This document shows positions 42,321 to 52,840 of a stretch of 64,000 bases of DNA, piece after piece. Source of the DNA: Ignavibacteria bacterium (GTDB lineage: Bacteria; Bacteroidota; Ignavibacteria; Tepidaquicellales; Tepidaquicellaceae); assembly GCA_016704345.1 (NCBI GenBank), contig JADJAH010000001.1:406501-470500 (forward strand). Reading direction: 5' to 3'. A program made the position numbers and the translations under genes. The notes under the pieces are model-generated. The model was not told the origin of the DNA. It worked only from the letters and a program-made list of their open reading frames with translations, and ran no database searches. The first letter of the stretch is position 1. Each line of letters opens with the position of its first letter.

Positions 42321-43563
42321 TCATTTCAGGACAACAAATTTTCTTGCTTTGTATAATTCGTCGGAATAAAGGCGGTAGAAGTAAACTCCCGAACTTAGAT
42401 GCGAAGCATCATAAGTTACCGAGTAATCACCCGGCTGAATTGTCCTGTCAATTATTACATCCAATGTTTTCCCAAGTATGCTATATACTTCCAGCTTGTA
42501 ATGACCTCGATCCTTTATTGTGAATGCGATTTTTGTAGAGCTGTTAAAGGGATTGGGATAATTCTGCCGTAATTCAAATCCTTCAGGCATTTCTGATGAA
42601 TTCAGTTCAATGGCCGTCAGCCATTGTCCGCCTGTTGTGGTCTTGTATATCTTACCGCTTGTTCCACAATACCAACCTAAGGAGTCATTCACAAATGAAA
42701 GGGATGTTATGAGATTATTGTGAGTTGTATCTGTTTGCTGTACCTGCCAGTTGAAACCACCGTCCGTTGTTTTGATTAGATTGTGCAAGCCTCTTCCGAA
42801 ATAACCTGTGCTATCATTCGTGAATTGAATGCCATAAGCGCCTATGTTTCTTCCCGGAGTTATGTTAATCCAAGTGTCTCCGAAATCAGTACTTCTGAAA
42901 ACTGGCCCCCCATTAATTCCGGATACCCAAAGATTATTTTCAAAATGACCGAGCTTCATAAATACATGGTATGCAATAACAGGCACATTAGTGTCAAACC
43001 AATTCTCACCACCGTCTGTTGACTTGAATGCTCTGCCCGTTCCGCAGAAAACTCCGGTATTTATGTCTTTGAAGTAAATGTCCCCGTTTTCAAACCACGG
43101 CGCATAGAATGAATCAAGAGTCACGCCGCCGTCATAAGTGCGAAACACTTTGTATGAGCCGAGAAACCATCCAGTGTCACGGTTCACAAAATAAAGACTT
43201 TTGAAAGCTGTTATCGAACCCGGTCTTCCGCTTAGCACAATCCAGTTATTGCCTCCGTCTGAAGTTTTCATGATGAAGTCGTATCCTGCCACTGCGTAAA
43301 CTACTTCTGAGTCAACCGGCTGAATGCTCCACATAAGCCCGCCATATTGTGCAGAGGGATTTGGAATGTTGACCCATGTATTTCCGCCGTTGGTAGTTTT
43401 AATCACAACTCCTGCATCACCTACTGCCCAGCCGGTTTGGTCATTCCAGTAATTCAATGTCGTAAAGGTTTTGATTTGTGCCGGAGTTCTGGGCAATCCA
43501 TTGTGCATCTGCTTGATGTGATATAATGCAGATAAGAATGAAGAGGCAGATTATTTTTTTCAT
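42321..43563 (-). CDS. YCF48-like beta-propeller protein with T9SS sorting tail
   Basis: From ATG 43563 a signal peptide MKKIICLFILICIISHQADA is followed by QWIAQNSGTNQNL. One extra T (complement of 43464-43466) shifts the frame, after which TTLNYWNDQTGWAVGDAGVV continues as the open 395-codon frame (to 43508 by its own start). The body has repeated GWxxG...I-KTTDGGxxW motifs (about six), as in YCF48/BNR-type propellers. The C-terminus is a type A T9SS sorting domain: ELRQNYPNPFNSSTKIAF to YDASHLSSGVYFYRL. It should be exported and anchored or released by the type IX system. Binding partner unknown. Confidence 0.85.
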
Positions 43564-44744
43564 AATTGTGGCTTGATGCTTTTCATTTTAAGGTTTCTTT
43601 TTATAAAACTAAATCATTTTCGCTTCCTACGAATACTATATTTGAATGTACGGTAAAACACTCCACATATCAGGGAGAAGGATCTGGAAATTAATCCCGC
43701 TTGTTACTCCATTAATTCATAAAATTCCGTTTCATCCTACACATTCACATTAAATACGTGCAATTACCATGCCTTATTGAATCATGCATACTGCTCAATA
43801 ATTAAGCTTCCGTAAGGAGTGTGTGGAAATTTACCACAGCTGTTGGTCAAAAATTACACGGTCGGTAAATTAGCAAAGTACTCACTTTCATTTAGCGTTA
43901 GCGCCAATTATTCTGCCGGAAGTATGAACTTCATAAGATGAAAAGGAGCCCTTCAAATGCAAAATACAAATATTGAAACTATGTCGAACTTCAGAAGATA
44001 CCCGTTCACTTCTGAATGAAAACTGACTGTAACTTTTTGGTCTCTGAACCTGGCCCGAAGTGTCCGGCTTGAATATTGAAGAACTCAGGTTGTGTTTGAA
44101 TGTAATGAGATCATCACTCGAAGCAATCCGTCGCACTCCGGAAGAAGTGTGCCTGTGGTTTTAAGTAAACCGGAATTGTCCCTAAGAATTCACTCTGCAT
44201 CTCAAAGAACCCGGCTTAAGAACTTAAGAACTCTGCCTGTGAAATTTAGTACTCTGTCCGCAAACCGAAGAAGTCAGCTCGCTTCCGGAAGTACTCAGTC
44301 ACTGAACAAAAATTCAGTGGATGTTTCCGGAAATACTCCGGACGCATCTCGAAATACTCCGGACGCATCTTGAAATACTCAGACCGCTTCCGGAAATACT
44401 CCGGACGCATCTTGAAATACTCAGACCGCTTCCGGAAATACTCAGACTGCTTCTGGAAATACTCAGACCGCTTCCGGAAATACTCAGACTGCTTCCGGAA
44501 ATACTCAGACTGCTTCTGGAAATACTCGGACTGCTTCTGGAAATACTCAGACTGCTTCCGGAAATACTCCGGATGCATCTTGAAAAGTTGAAATTGAACT
44601 TTTGTTCACTAAGTTTGGGAAAGAATGGGCCAGGAAGTGGCTTTAAGCACTAGAATCAAATCAAAATCAAAATTTGCTTAAACTGACTTCTTGTTAAAAT
44701 TCGAGTGAAATGAAATGTTCGGACTTCAAATATATGAGGATGTT
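43564..44744. other. Gene-free spacer with a 21-bp tandem array
   Basis: No frame in this 1.2-kb stretch looks coding. The array 44329-44580 is open in three frames only because its period is a multiple of three. Degenerate copies of its GAAGTACTCAG-like word can be traced back to about 44040. Nothing clear is visible in 43564-44040. Confidence 0.7.
44329..44580. repeat. Tandem array, twelve 21-bp units
   Basis: The unit is GGAAATACTCAGACTGCTTC plus one base. Units alternate between two types, GGACGCATCT and AGACYGCTTC endings. Twelve units span exactly 252 bases. No spacers are present, so it is a minisatellite and not a CRISPR array. Confidence 0.92.
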
Positions 44745-45629
44745 TTAATATGTCAGTTTTCTAAAAGACCCGTTTGTCTCCAGTATCCAAAGCCTTCCGT
44801 CGCCTCTTGTTCTGTTTGTGTAAAGAAGCCTGTTTGAGATCGGGTCAATGCTTGGCGAAAAGGAAAGTTCAATGACAATTTTTGCAAAAACGTATGTTGA
44901 CTGATTAAAGCCATACACATAACTGCTTCCGTCTCCGAAAGAAGATGAAAAAAAGATATTAGTGTTTGAAACAGTCAAATGAGAATTGTCAAGATAACTG
45001 TCTGACGAAAAATTTCTAATTAGAGTGTTGCTCAGATTCTGCAGATCGCATCTTACTAATGCATCACCTCCCCTTACTCCGCCGCTAAGACTCAGAGGTT
45101 GGAAATAGTAAAGATACCTGCCGTCCGGCGACCAGTCAGACCAACTGCAATGTACGTTCACTACAATAAAATTTGTACCGTCGGGATCACTTACATACAG
45201 AAAGTTGTCATACACCCAGGCGATCTTTCCGTTGACCTTATTCCAGCTTGCTTTTCCGATGCCTTTTCCGGAAGCAAATCTCCTGCTTATTCCCGAGGCA
45301 AGATTCAAGATCATTATAGCATCGCCTTGTTCATAGATTATTGCTGTATCCATCGGGGACCAATCCGGGTTCGATGCATTGCCAAACACTCTCTGTACTT
45401 TATTATTTCCTGATGAATCCATTGTGTAAATTCCGGACAATTCAAACTCCAGATCATTATGTGAAAAAGCTATCATTGAACCTGAAGACGACCATGCCGC
45501 ATCAAAGTCAATCTGCGAATACTCTATTATATTATTCGGTCCAACAATATCTTCGCTGTTGCAGGAGAAAAAGATCACTGCAAGGAATATTAGAAGAAAA
45601 GTCTGTGGTTTGAGAATTGTGAGATTCAT
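44745..45629 (-). CDS. Lipoprotein with TolB/PD40-like beta-propeller
   Basis: A 294-residue protein with lipobox FFSC (Cys at about 23 of MNLTILKPQTFLLIFLAVIFFSCNSED). The mature protein has propeller-like repeats: AAWSSSGSMIAFSH, PDWSPMDTAIIYEQ, ASWNKVNGKIAWVY, SDWSPDGRYLYYF and PISNRLLYTNRTRGDGRLWIL, typical of PD40/WD40-like repeats. Role unknown; such lipoproteins often bind peptides or glycans at the periplasmic side. A truncated paralogue lies upstream at 45759-46453. Confidence 0.75.
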   Translation of the reverse strand: MNLTILKPQTFLLIFLAVIFFSCNSEDIVGPNNIIEYSQIDFDAAWSSSGSMIAFSHNDLEFELSGIYTMDSSGNNKVQRVFGNASNPDWSPMDTAIIYEQGDAIMILNLASGISRRFASGKGIGKASWNKVNGKIAWVYDNFLYVSDPDGTNFIVVNVHCSWSDWSPDGRYLYYFQPLSLSGGVRGGDALVRCDLQNLSNTLIRNFSSDSYLDNSHLTVSNTNIFFSSSFGDGSSYVYGFNQSTYVFAKIVIELSFSPSIDPISNRLLYTNRTRGDGRLWILETNGSFRKLTY

Positions 45630-45758
45630 TCAGTTTGAGAAGTATCGAATCATATGAAATAAAACACTCAATTTATGACGTTCTGTCTGTATAATTTTGT
45701 AATTACAATTTACAGATTACAACTTGTTTTAGAGTCACTGCTTATACTTGATGCAAGT

Positions 45759-46453
45759 TCAATATATCAGCTTTCTGAAAGATCCATTCGTCTCAGTATC
45801 CAAAGCCTTCCGTCGCCTCTTTCTCGATTTGTGTAGATCACTCTTCCTGATATTGCATCGAAATCAGGAGAATAGGAAAGTGAATTCACAATTCTGGCTA
45901 TAAAATAATTGTCGAAGTGATAATCATAAACATGTGCGCTTACGTCAGAAAAAACAGATGAAAAATATGCTTTCTCTTCAGAGATGCTAAGATGTGAGTT
46001 GTAACGATATCCTTCATCCAAAAAGTAATTAAATATGGACTTCATTCCGGTCTGAGAATCGAACCTGTAGAGCGTGTCACCGTTCCTTGTTCCTGAAGAA
46101 CCCTGCGACGGCCTTAAGAAAAATAAATATCTCCCGTCCGGCGACCAGTCAGGCCAGGCACATGAAGTCATTATTAACATTTTTCCCGTACCGTTTGGTT
46201 CGGACAAATACAGATCCGAATTTGAAATGTATGCGATCCTGTTGTTCAACGGATTCCATTTTCCAGTATGAGAATCCGGGCCGGGGTCAATTGTTCTTAC
46301 TATTCCGTTCGTTGTATTGACAATGGACAAAGTCCCTCCCTCATCGAATATTATAGCCGTATCGTTGACCGACCAGTCGGGACTGTTAACATTCCCCTGA
46401 ACTATCTGCCTCTTGTTGTTTCCCGATGTATCCATTATATACAATCCTGACAA
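45759..46453 (-). pseudogene. 5'-truncated paralogue of the PD40 lipoprotein
   Basis: The frame starts LSGLYIMDTSGNNKRQIVQGN and matches the 44745-45629 protein from its residue ~65 on: PDWSVNDTAIIFDEGG, CAWPDWSPDGRYLFFLRP, SGRVIYTNRERGDGRLWIL. The first ~65 residues with signal and lipobox are absent; the sequence changes at once to the 22-bp array at 46456. A missing G near the 3' end also shifts the last ~10 residues; the expected stop is 45759-45761. So this copy lacks export and start signals and is likely non-functional. Confidence 0.75.
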
Positions 46454-46455
46454 CT

Positions 46456-46580
46456 AGCACTTTGGGGAGAAACCTCAACTCCTTTGGGGAGAAACCTCAA
46501 GCACTTTGGGGAGAAACCTCAAGCACTTTGGGGAGAAACCTCAAGCACTTTGGGGAGAAACCTCAACTCCTTTGGGGAGG
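46456..46580. repeat. Tandem array of 22-bp units (TTTGGGGAGAAACCTCA)
   Basis: Five full units and part of a sixth. The unit is AGCACTTTGGGGAGAAACCTCA shortened at either end to AGCAC or ACTCC variants. It replaces the 5' part of the truncated lipoprotein gene and ends 57 bases before the uvrA start. No spacers are present. Confidence 0.92.
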
Positions 46581-46637
46581 ACATTTTACTGCCTTTTGAA
46601 TTGTAATTTCTCACCATCAAAATTATGTTGTCTTCTT

Positions 46638-48476
46638 ATGCCTCCATCGAACCTAGACAAGATAGTAGTAAAGGGCGCACGCGTCCACAACCTCAAGAAC
46701 ATCGACATCGAGATCCCTCGTGACAGCCTTGTAGTCTTCACGGGACTCTCCGGCTCAGGAAAATCATCGCTTGCTTTCGACACGATCTATGCCGAGGGCC
46801 AGAGAAGATTCATGGAAACACTTTCATCCTATGCGCGACAATTCATTGGCGGAATTGAGAGACCGGATGTTGATAAGATCGAAGGGCTTTCACCTTCCAT
46901 ATCAATCGAGCAAAAGACTATCTCGCAAAATCCAAGATCAACCGTTGGAACAGTAACGGAGATCTATGACTTTATTAGATTGTTGTTTGCACGTTGCGGA
47001 ACTCAATATTCTCCGGATACCGGACTTGCTGTTACAAGACAAAATCTCGAACAGATTGTTGATACAATATTTTCTCTCAAAGATAAGACTAAGATCACAA
47101 TCCTTGCTCCCGTAGTAAAAGGAAGGAAAGGACATTACAGAGAACTTTTCGAGGAAATCGGAACACAAGGTTTTACAAAGGTCAGGGTTGACGGGAATAC
47201 AATGGACATCAAAACGGGATTGAAAGTCGAGAGATTCAGGATACATGATATTGAAATTGTTGTTGACCGGCTTGCTATCAACGTCAAGTCAAAACCTAGA
47301 CTCAAGGATTCATTAGAGACTGCACTTCGTCACGGCGAAGGAGTGATTATTATCAATGACGGAAAGAAAGACCGGATGTTCAATCAGAATCTTTCCGACC
47401 CGGTTACCGGCAGAAGTTTTTCGGAACCGGCGCCGAATTCATTTTCTTTCAACTCTCCTTACGGATGGTGCAAAGATTGTTTCGGACTTGGTGAGAAGAA
47501 GGAAGTTGACATCGAAAAGATCATACTGGACAGAAATCTCACGATTAATCAGGAAGCTATAGTTCCTTTAGGCAAGCCCAGGAACACGTGGATATATTCT
47601 ATCTTCAAAGGTCTTGTGGAAAAACTCGGATATGATTTCGATACGCCTCTGAAGAAATTTACTTCGGATGATATTGATGTAATCATGAACGGTACGACGG
47701 AAAGAATTAAGTACACTCATCTAAACTCTCTCGGCCGTTTAACGCAGTACTCGCATAAGTTTGAGGGACTTGTCAATTACATCAAGCGCTACAATTCAGA
47801 TACGTCTTCGGAAGCAATCCGGCTCTGGGCAGAGAGTTTCATGGCTGTTACAAAGTGCAAGACATGCGGCGGCGGAAGATTGAATATAGACTCTCTTTGG
47901 GTAAAGGTTGACGAGATGAGTATTTTCGACATTACTCAAATGTCTATTCGCGAATGCGGAGAGTTCTTCTCTAAACTGAAGCTCGAAGAAAGAAAAATGA
48001 TAGTCGCTACTCAGATCATTAAAGAGATCAGATCCCGTCTGGATTTTCTGCTGAATGTCGGTCTCGATTATCTCTCACTTGACAGAAGCGCCAGAACTCT
48101 CTCCGGCGGCGAAGCGCAGAGGATAAGGCTTGCTACGCAGATCGGGTCTCAGCTTACGGGAGTTCTTTACATTCTTGACGAGCCTTCTATCGGACTTCAT
48201 CAAAGAGATAACATAAAGCTCATCAATTCTCTTAAGAATCTCCGCGATATTGGAAACTCCGTGATAGTAGTTGAGCACGACAAAGAAATGATTGAGTCAT
48301 CTGACTTCATCGTTGATCTTGGTCCCGGAGCAGGAGAACATGGGGGAGAGATTGTAGCATTCGGGCATCCGTCAACTCTCAACAGCAGTTCCATTACCGG
48401 AGAGTACCTGTCCGGAGTGCGAAACATAGAAGTACCGCAGAGCAGAGAGAGGGTTCCGGAAAAACATTGCTGCTAA
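46638..48476 (+). CDS. uvrA: Excinuclease ABC subunit A, N-terminal two-thirds (frame broken)
   Basis: From ATG 46638 (MPPSNLDKIVVKGARVHNL) the frame gives the first ATPase half of UvrA. Walker A is GLSGSGKSSLAFDT, the signature is ARTLSGGEAQRIRLATQIG, and ILDEPSIGLHQRDN, IVVEHDKEMI follow. CKDCFGLG and CKTCGGGRL are the cysteine pairs of this half. It runs on to VPQSRERVPEKHCC, where the second ATPase half should begin; that half continues in the next frame at 48467. A missing G in the GGG run at 48451-48453 accounts for the break. UvrA finds bulky DNA lesions for nucleotide excision repair. Confidence 0.93.
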   Translation: MPPSNLDKIVVKGARVHNLKNIDIEIPRDSLVVFTGLSGSGKSSLAFDTIYAEGQRRFMETLSSYARQFIGGIERPDVDKIEGLSPSISIEQKTISQNPRSTVGTVTEIYDFIRLLFARCGTQYSPDTGLAVTRQNLEQIVDTIFSLKDKTKITILAPVVKGRKGHYRELFEEIGTQGFTKVRVDGNTMDIKTGLKVERFRIHDIEIVVDRLAINVKSKPRLKDSLETALRHGEGVIIINDGKKDRMFNQNLSDPVTGRSFSEPAPNSFSFNSPYGWCKDCFGLGEKKEVDIEKIILDRNLTINQEAIVPLGKPRNTWIYSIFKGLVEKLGYDFDTPLKKFTSDDIDVIMNGTTERIKYTHLNSLGRLTQYSHKFEGLVNYIKRYNSDTSSEAIRLWAESFMAVTKCKTCGGGRLNIDSLWVKVDEMSIFDITQMSIRECGEFFSKLKLEERKMIVATQIIKEIRSRLDFLLNVGLDYLSLDRSARTLSGGEAQRIRLATQIGSQLTGVLYILDEPSIGLHQRDNIKLINSLKNLRDIGNSVIVVEHDKEMIESSDFIVDLGPGAGEHGGEIVAFGHPSTLNSSSITGEYLSGVRNIEVPQSRERVPEKHCC

Positions 48477-49489
48477 AAGGCGCCCGCGGAAACAATCTCA
48501 AGAATGTTGATCTGCATATTCCTCTCGGAAAATTTATTTGCGTTACAGGTGTCAGCGGTTCCGGAAAATCCACACTCATAACGGAAACACTTTTCAGAAT
48601 TCTTTCGCAGAAATTCTTCAAGACTCCCGAAAGACCTTTGCCTTATGATGCAATTGAAGGGCTTAGTCAGATTAAAGATAAGAGAAGAGAAAAGATAGTT
48701 GACAAGATAATTGAAATTGATCAGACACCTATCGGCAGAACGCCGAGAAGCAATCCCGCAACTTACACCGGACTCTTTACTTTTATAAGAGACATATTCT
48801 CCAATCTGCCCGAATCAAAAATTCGCGGATACAAGCCGGGAAGATTTTCATTTAACGTTAAGGGCGGCAGGTGCGAAGCTTGCGAGGGCGCAGGTCTTCA
48901 GAAGATCGAGATGAATTTTCTTCCGGATGTTTACGTGACATGCGATGTATGCAGAGGCAGGAGATATAACAGAGAAACGCTCGAAGTAAGATACAAAGGG
49001 AAGTCAATATCCGACATACTTGAAATGACTGTGGAAGAAGCGGTAGGATTTTTTGAGGCTGTTCCCGGACTAAAGAGAAAACTCACTACGCTTCACGATG
49101 TCGGACTCGACTACATCCGCCTTGGTCAGCAGGCAACTACACTTTCCGGTGGCGAGGCACAGAGAGTGAAACTTTCTACAGAGCTTTCAAAAGTACAAAC
49201 CGGCAGAACTCTATACATTCTTGACGAGCCGACAACCGGTTTGCATTTCAAGGACATTAAGATGCTTCTTGATGTACTCAGCAAGTTAGTTGACAAAGGC
49301 AATACGGTGATCGTTATTGAGCATAATCTAGATGTAATAAAGAGCGCTGACTGGATCATAGACCTTGGTCCTGAAGGCGGCGAGAAAGGCGGTCAGATAA
49401 TTGCCGAAGGAACTCCGGAAGACATTGTGAAGAAGTTCATGAAGAAATCTTACACGGCGGAATATCTTAAGAAAGAGCTGGAAAATTGA
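48467..49489 (+). CDS. uvrA: Excinuclease ABC subunit A, C-terminal third (frame broken)
   Basis: A 340-codon frame gives the second ATPase half: LLKGARGNNLKNVDLHIPLG, Walker A GVSGSGKSTLI, the zinc-finger pairs CEACEGAG and CDVCRGRR, signature ATTLSGGEAQRVKLSTEL and ILDEPTTGLHFKDI. It is the direct continuation of 46638-48476 in another frame, and together they make a full-length UvrA of about 950 residues. No start site is visible, so it is not a separate gene. The stop TGA lies in the first unit of a GAAAATT heptad array. Confidence 0.93.
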   Translation: MLLKGARGNNLKNVDLHIPLGKFICVTGVSGSGKSTLITETLFRILSQKFFKTPERPLPYDAIEGLSQIKDKRREKIVDKIIEIDQTPIGRTPRSNPATYTGLFTFIRDIFSNLPESKIRGYKPGRFSFNVKGGRCEACEGAGLQKIEMNFLPDVYVTCDVCRGRRYNRETLEVRYKGKSISDILEMTVEEAVGFFEAVPGLKRKLTTLHDVGLDYIRLGQQATTLSGGEAQRVKLSTELSKVQTGRTLYILDEPTTGLHFKDIKMLLDVLSKLVDKGNTVIVIEHNLDVIKSADWIIDLGPEGGEKGGQIIAEGTPEDIVKKFMKKSYTAEYLKKELEN

Positions 49490-49562
49490 AAATTGAAAAT
49501 TGAAAGTTGAAAATTGAAAATTGAAAGTTGAAAATTGAAAGTTGAAAATGGAAAGTTGAAAG
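49483..49562. repeat. AAAATTG/AAAGTTG heptad array at the uvrA stop
   Basis: About ten 7-base units (AAAATTG, AAAGTTG, AAAATGG) run from the uvrA stop codon. They are related to the array at 24370-24515. Confidence 0.85.
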
Positions 49563-49567
49563 GTGAA

Positions 49568-49640
49568 AGCCCGAAGGGCTGACATGATTATAGAATCGAT
49601 TGCCAATGAAATGAAAACCCCGAAGGGGTGACATTGATCT
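49568..49640. repeat. Repeat family C, copy (GAAGGG boxes)
   Basis: CCCGAAGGGCTGACATGATTA, cut after 20 bases as a motif, and ACCCCGAAGGGGTGACATT are separated by ~35 bases containing TAGAATCGATTGCCAATGA. The same layout is at 58985-59063. Confidence 0.75.
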
Positions 49641-49775
49641 TATATTAAAATTATAGCTCCCTCAGCCAGGACGAGAATATAATAACAGATCAACCCGCGA
49701 CTTTCACCGCAGGCTGACCAAACTGAATCCGATGGACCTATTTTTAATTTCTAATTTTTAATTTTTAATTTCACC

Positions 49776-51345
49776 TCACGGTCTTACTACTGACACAAAA
49801 TTTGCCGCGTTGTTATCAGCTATCGAAATATCAGTTCCGTCAACGAAATCATCTCCCGTAAGATCTGTCACAACATATCCGCTGATAAAATTAGATGCGT
49901 CATTGTCAATGGTACTTACATCTGTTGCATCAACCGTTCCGTCCTGATTCACATCGCCGCCATAGATTGCAAATCGGACGGGCGATACATCCACCTGAAT
50001 CATGTTGCCTCCGTATGCTTGTGATAAAGATGATGTGAGATCATAAGTCATCGCATTGCCAAAAAAACTCTGAGCAGATGCGCTCCATGTTTCTATTGAA
50101 TTGCGGTGACTGATCTGCAGAAAATAAGGAGTTCCGTTCACGGCATTGTTGAAGAGAAATATTCCTGAACCGCTGCCGTTCAATACTGCTGATGCTGAAT
50201 CAATTGCTGAGAAAGGAAAGGAACTGCTTCTAAGATAAACTGTGACAGTGTCCTGAACCATTGCATCTGTACCCGCATCATAGAAACCTTGAATAAGCAA
50301 TGTCAGATCAAGCTGAAGCGCTGAGCCGGAATTACCGTCACCTGCTCTGAAATCCCCCGAAGGTGTTGGAGAGTAGCCGGCATAATATTTCCACGGTCCG
50401 AATTTTTGAAAAGGATTGCCTGCAATATCATACTGAACTCTTGCACGCCATCTGTAAACATTTTCCGGAATTAAACCTGATTCGTCATCAGTCAATTCTG
50501 AGCCTAAAGTTCCAAGATCCGCGAAAGCTCCTGCACCTGTGGATAATGTGCTGTTGATGCTGCTGAAAGGAACTCCGATTGTAACATAGTCGTGCACAAT
50601 CTTTCCTTTTGCTCTTCCAAAAGGACTCTTGCCAAATATGCCCATCTTTACCTGTCCATCAATACCTGTCTTGCCGCCTGAGCAAACAATATTTGTCGAA
50701 GCCGGCCTGTATTGCTGTACTGCAGACAACAGCCCGTTCACAAGATTACCGTAAAAAACGTAGCACCTTCCTTCATTGGATTCACCATTGTCATAATTCA
50801 GACTTCCAATAATCACGTCGGAGTAACCGTCTCCGTTCACGTCACCGGCGGATGAAACTGCATTTCCAAAAACGGCATCAACCTGATTGCTCTTAGCTGT
50901 CCAGTCCGGAACTGCGCTTAGACCGGTTTGGGAACCATGATAGACAAATGCTGCACCTTCATTCACTGTTCCGCCGTCAAATTCAGGAGCGCCAACAATC
51001 ACTTCAGAAAATCCGTCACCATTCACATCGCCGGCAGTTGAAACGGAACTGCCAAAACCGGATCCTGACTGATTACTCTGAACAAACCAGTCAGCCGAAG
51101 CGCTCAATCCCGTTACAGAACCGTGATATACAAATACACTTCCTTCATCGGTAAGTCCGTTGTCATATAGCCACGATCCGATTATCACATCAGAAAACCC
51201 GTCCCCGTTGACATCACCTGCAGCTGAAACGGAGTTTCCGAAGAATGCAAAGGATTGATTGCTTTGTGCAGTCCAGTCGGCCGCATTGCTCAGACCTGAA
51301 GCAGAGCCGTGAAATACAAATGCTGCTCCTTCCAGAAGATTGTCC
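49776..51345 (-). CDS. FG-GAP repeat surface protein, C-terminal part
   Basis: Third piece (from the N-terminus) of the giant gene running 54261 to 49776. It has FG-GAP repeats 12-14 (for example FGNSVSAAGDVNGDGFSDVII), a middle domain of unknown fold (~residues 210-470) and two dockerin-like calcium repeats at the end: YGGDVNQDGTVDATDVSTID and TGDDFVDGTDISIADN. Dockerin-like ends are common on secreted proteins in Ignavibacteria. No canonical YPNPFN tail is present. The frame joins the middle piece at ~51331-51345 by one base. It is presumably exported and surface-exposed. Confidence 0.85.
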
Positions 51346-52840
51346 GTCAGTAAATCCTTCTGCACCGATTATCACATCAGAGAAACTGTCGCCATTCACA
51401 TCACCCGCTGAAGATACGGAGATTCCAAAAGCTGTATAAGCAAGATTGCTTTCAGCTGACCAATCTGCATTTGCCCCCGGCCCTGACGATGACCCGTAAT
51501 ATACAAATGCTCTACCCTCCGCAATTTGACCGTTGTCATAAAATTTCGCTCCTACAACTACATCGGAGTAACCGTCACCGTTCACATCGCCGGCTGTTGA
51601 AACAGAACCTCCGAAAAACGAATTATCCTGATTTCCTTCAGCAGTCCAGTCAGGGGATGCAGCAAGCCCTGTAGCAGAGCCAAAGAATATGTAGGCTTTT
51701 CCTTCAGCTGCCTGGTCTCCTGAATACAAACGGGCCCCTCCAATGCTATCGGAGTATCCGTCTCCGTTCACATCTCCTGCAGTTGAGACCGAGCTGCCAA
51801 TTCGCGCATTCTCAATATCACTTTCAGCTGTCCAGTCTGAAGTTACACCCGGTCCTGAACTTGAACCGGTAAAAACATAAATCTTACCTTCATTCAATTC
51901 TCCATTATCAAAAGCTTCGGCTCCAATCAAAATGTCGGAGTATCCGTCTCCGTTTACATCTCCCGCAGTGGAAACTGCATAACCGAAATTTGCATTAGGC
52001 TGATCGCTTTCCGATATATGGTTTACAGATGAATTCAGTCCGCCTGAAGAACCGAGATAAACAAAAGCGCTTCCTTCATTGCTCTCTCCGTTATCATAAC
52101 CATACGCTCCTACAATTACATCTGAGTAACCGTCACCGTTCACATCTCCCGCTGTTGCAACAGAACTTCCGAAGTTTGCACCTGCCTGATTGCTTTCTGT
52201 TATCCATTGAAACGGACCAACTTGCTGAGGTAGAATACCTGTGGCAGAACCGTAAAATACATACGCACGCCCTTCGTTGATTTGTCCATTGTCATATCCA
52301 TACGCTCCCACAATTACATCTGAGTAACCGTCCCCGTTAACGTCACCGGCTGAAGAAACAGAATATCCGTAAGCCGCGCTCTCCTGATTTATTTCGGAAC
52401 TGAAATTTGAGGTTGTGCTAAGTCCTGACGCAGAGCCGTAGTAAGCAAAGAATGCGCCTTCGTCAATTTCCGTATTGTCATATGCATAAGCTCCGACTAA
52501 CACATCGGAGTATCCGTCACCATTGACATCGCCTGCTGTAGAAACAGATATTCCTAAATTTGCACTAGTCTGATTGCTTTCTGCAGTCCAGTCTGCAACT
52601 GCAGACACGCCTGAAGCTGAACCATGGAATACAAATGCCGCGCCTTCATCCGTTTCAGAATTGTCATAGTTATTAGCTCCAACGATCACATCAGAAAATC
52701 CGTCACCATTTACATCTCCTGCCGTAGATACTGAACGCCCGAAATTAGCCTGGGACTGATCAAGCTCCATTGTCCAATCGGGTACGTACTTAGCCCGGAA
52801 GCAGAACCGTGGAAGATCACGGCTCTTCTTCCGAAGTCTC
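51343..52840 (-). CDS. FG-GAP repeat surface protein, middle part
   Basis: Second piece of the giant gene, open from 52902 to 51214 but coding in the expected frame only between ~52840 and ~51343. It holds FG-GAP repeats 4-11, each ~62 residues, with the calcium-binding core AGDVNGDGYSDVIVGA and the YDNGQINEG spacer. Integrin-type FG-GAP repeats form blades of a beta-propeller. Several small substitutions (for example AGDVNGDSFSD in repeat 11) mark individual blades. Frameshifts on both sides suggest sequence errors in one gene. Confidence 0.85.

Noticed and set aside
44246..44653. Three overlapping frames of about 100 codons
   Set aside because: They arise because the 21-bp array is a multiple of three and lacks stops; all are pure heptapeptide repeats.
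44329..46580. Possible CRISPR arrays at 44329-44580 and 46456-46580
   Set aside because: Units are contiguous without unique spacers, are 21-22 bp, and no cas genes are present.
46506..46637. Upstream extension of UvrA through the 22-bp array
   Set aside because: UvrA homologues start at the MPPSNLDKIVVKGARVHN position; the upstream text is translated tandem repeat.
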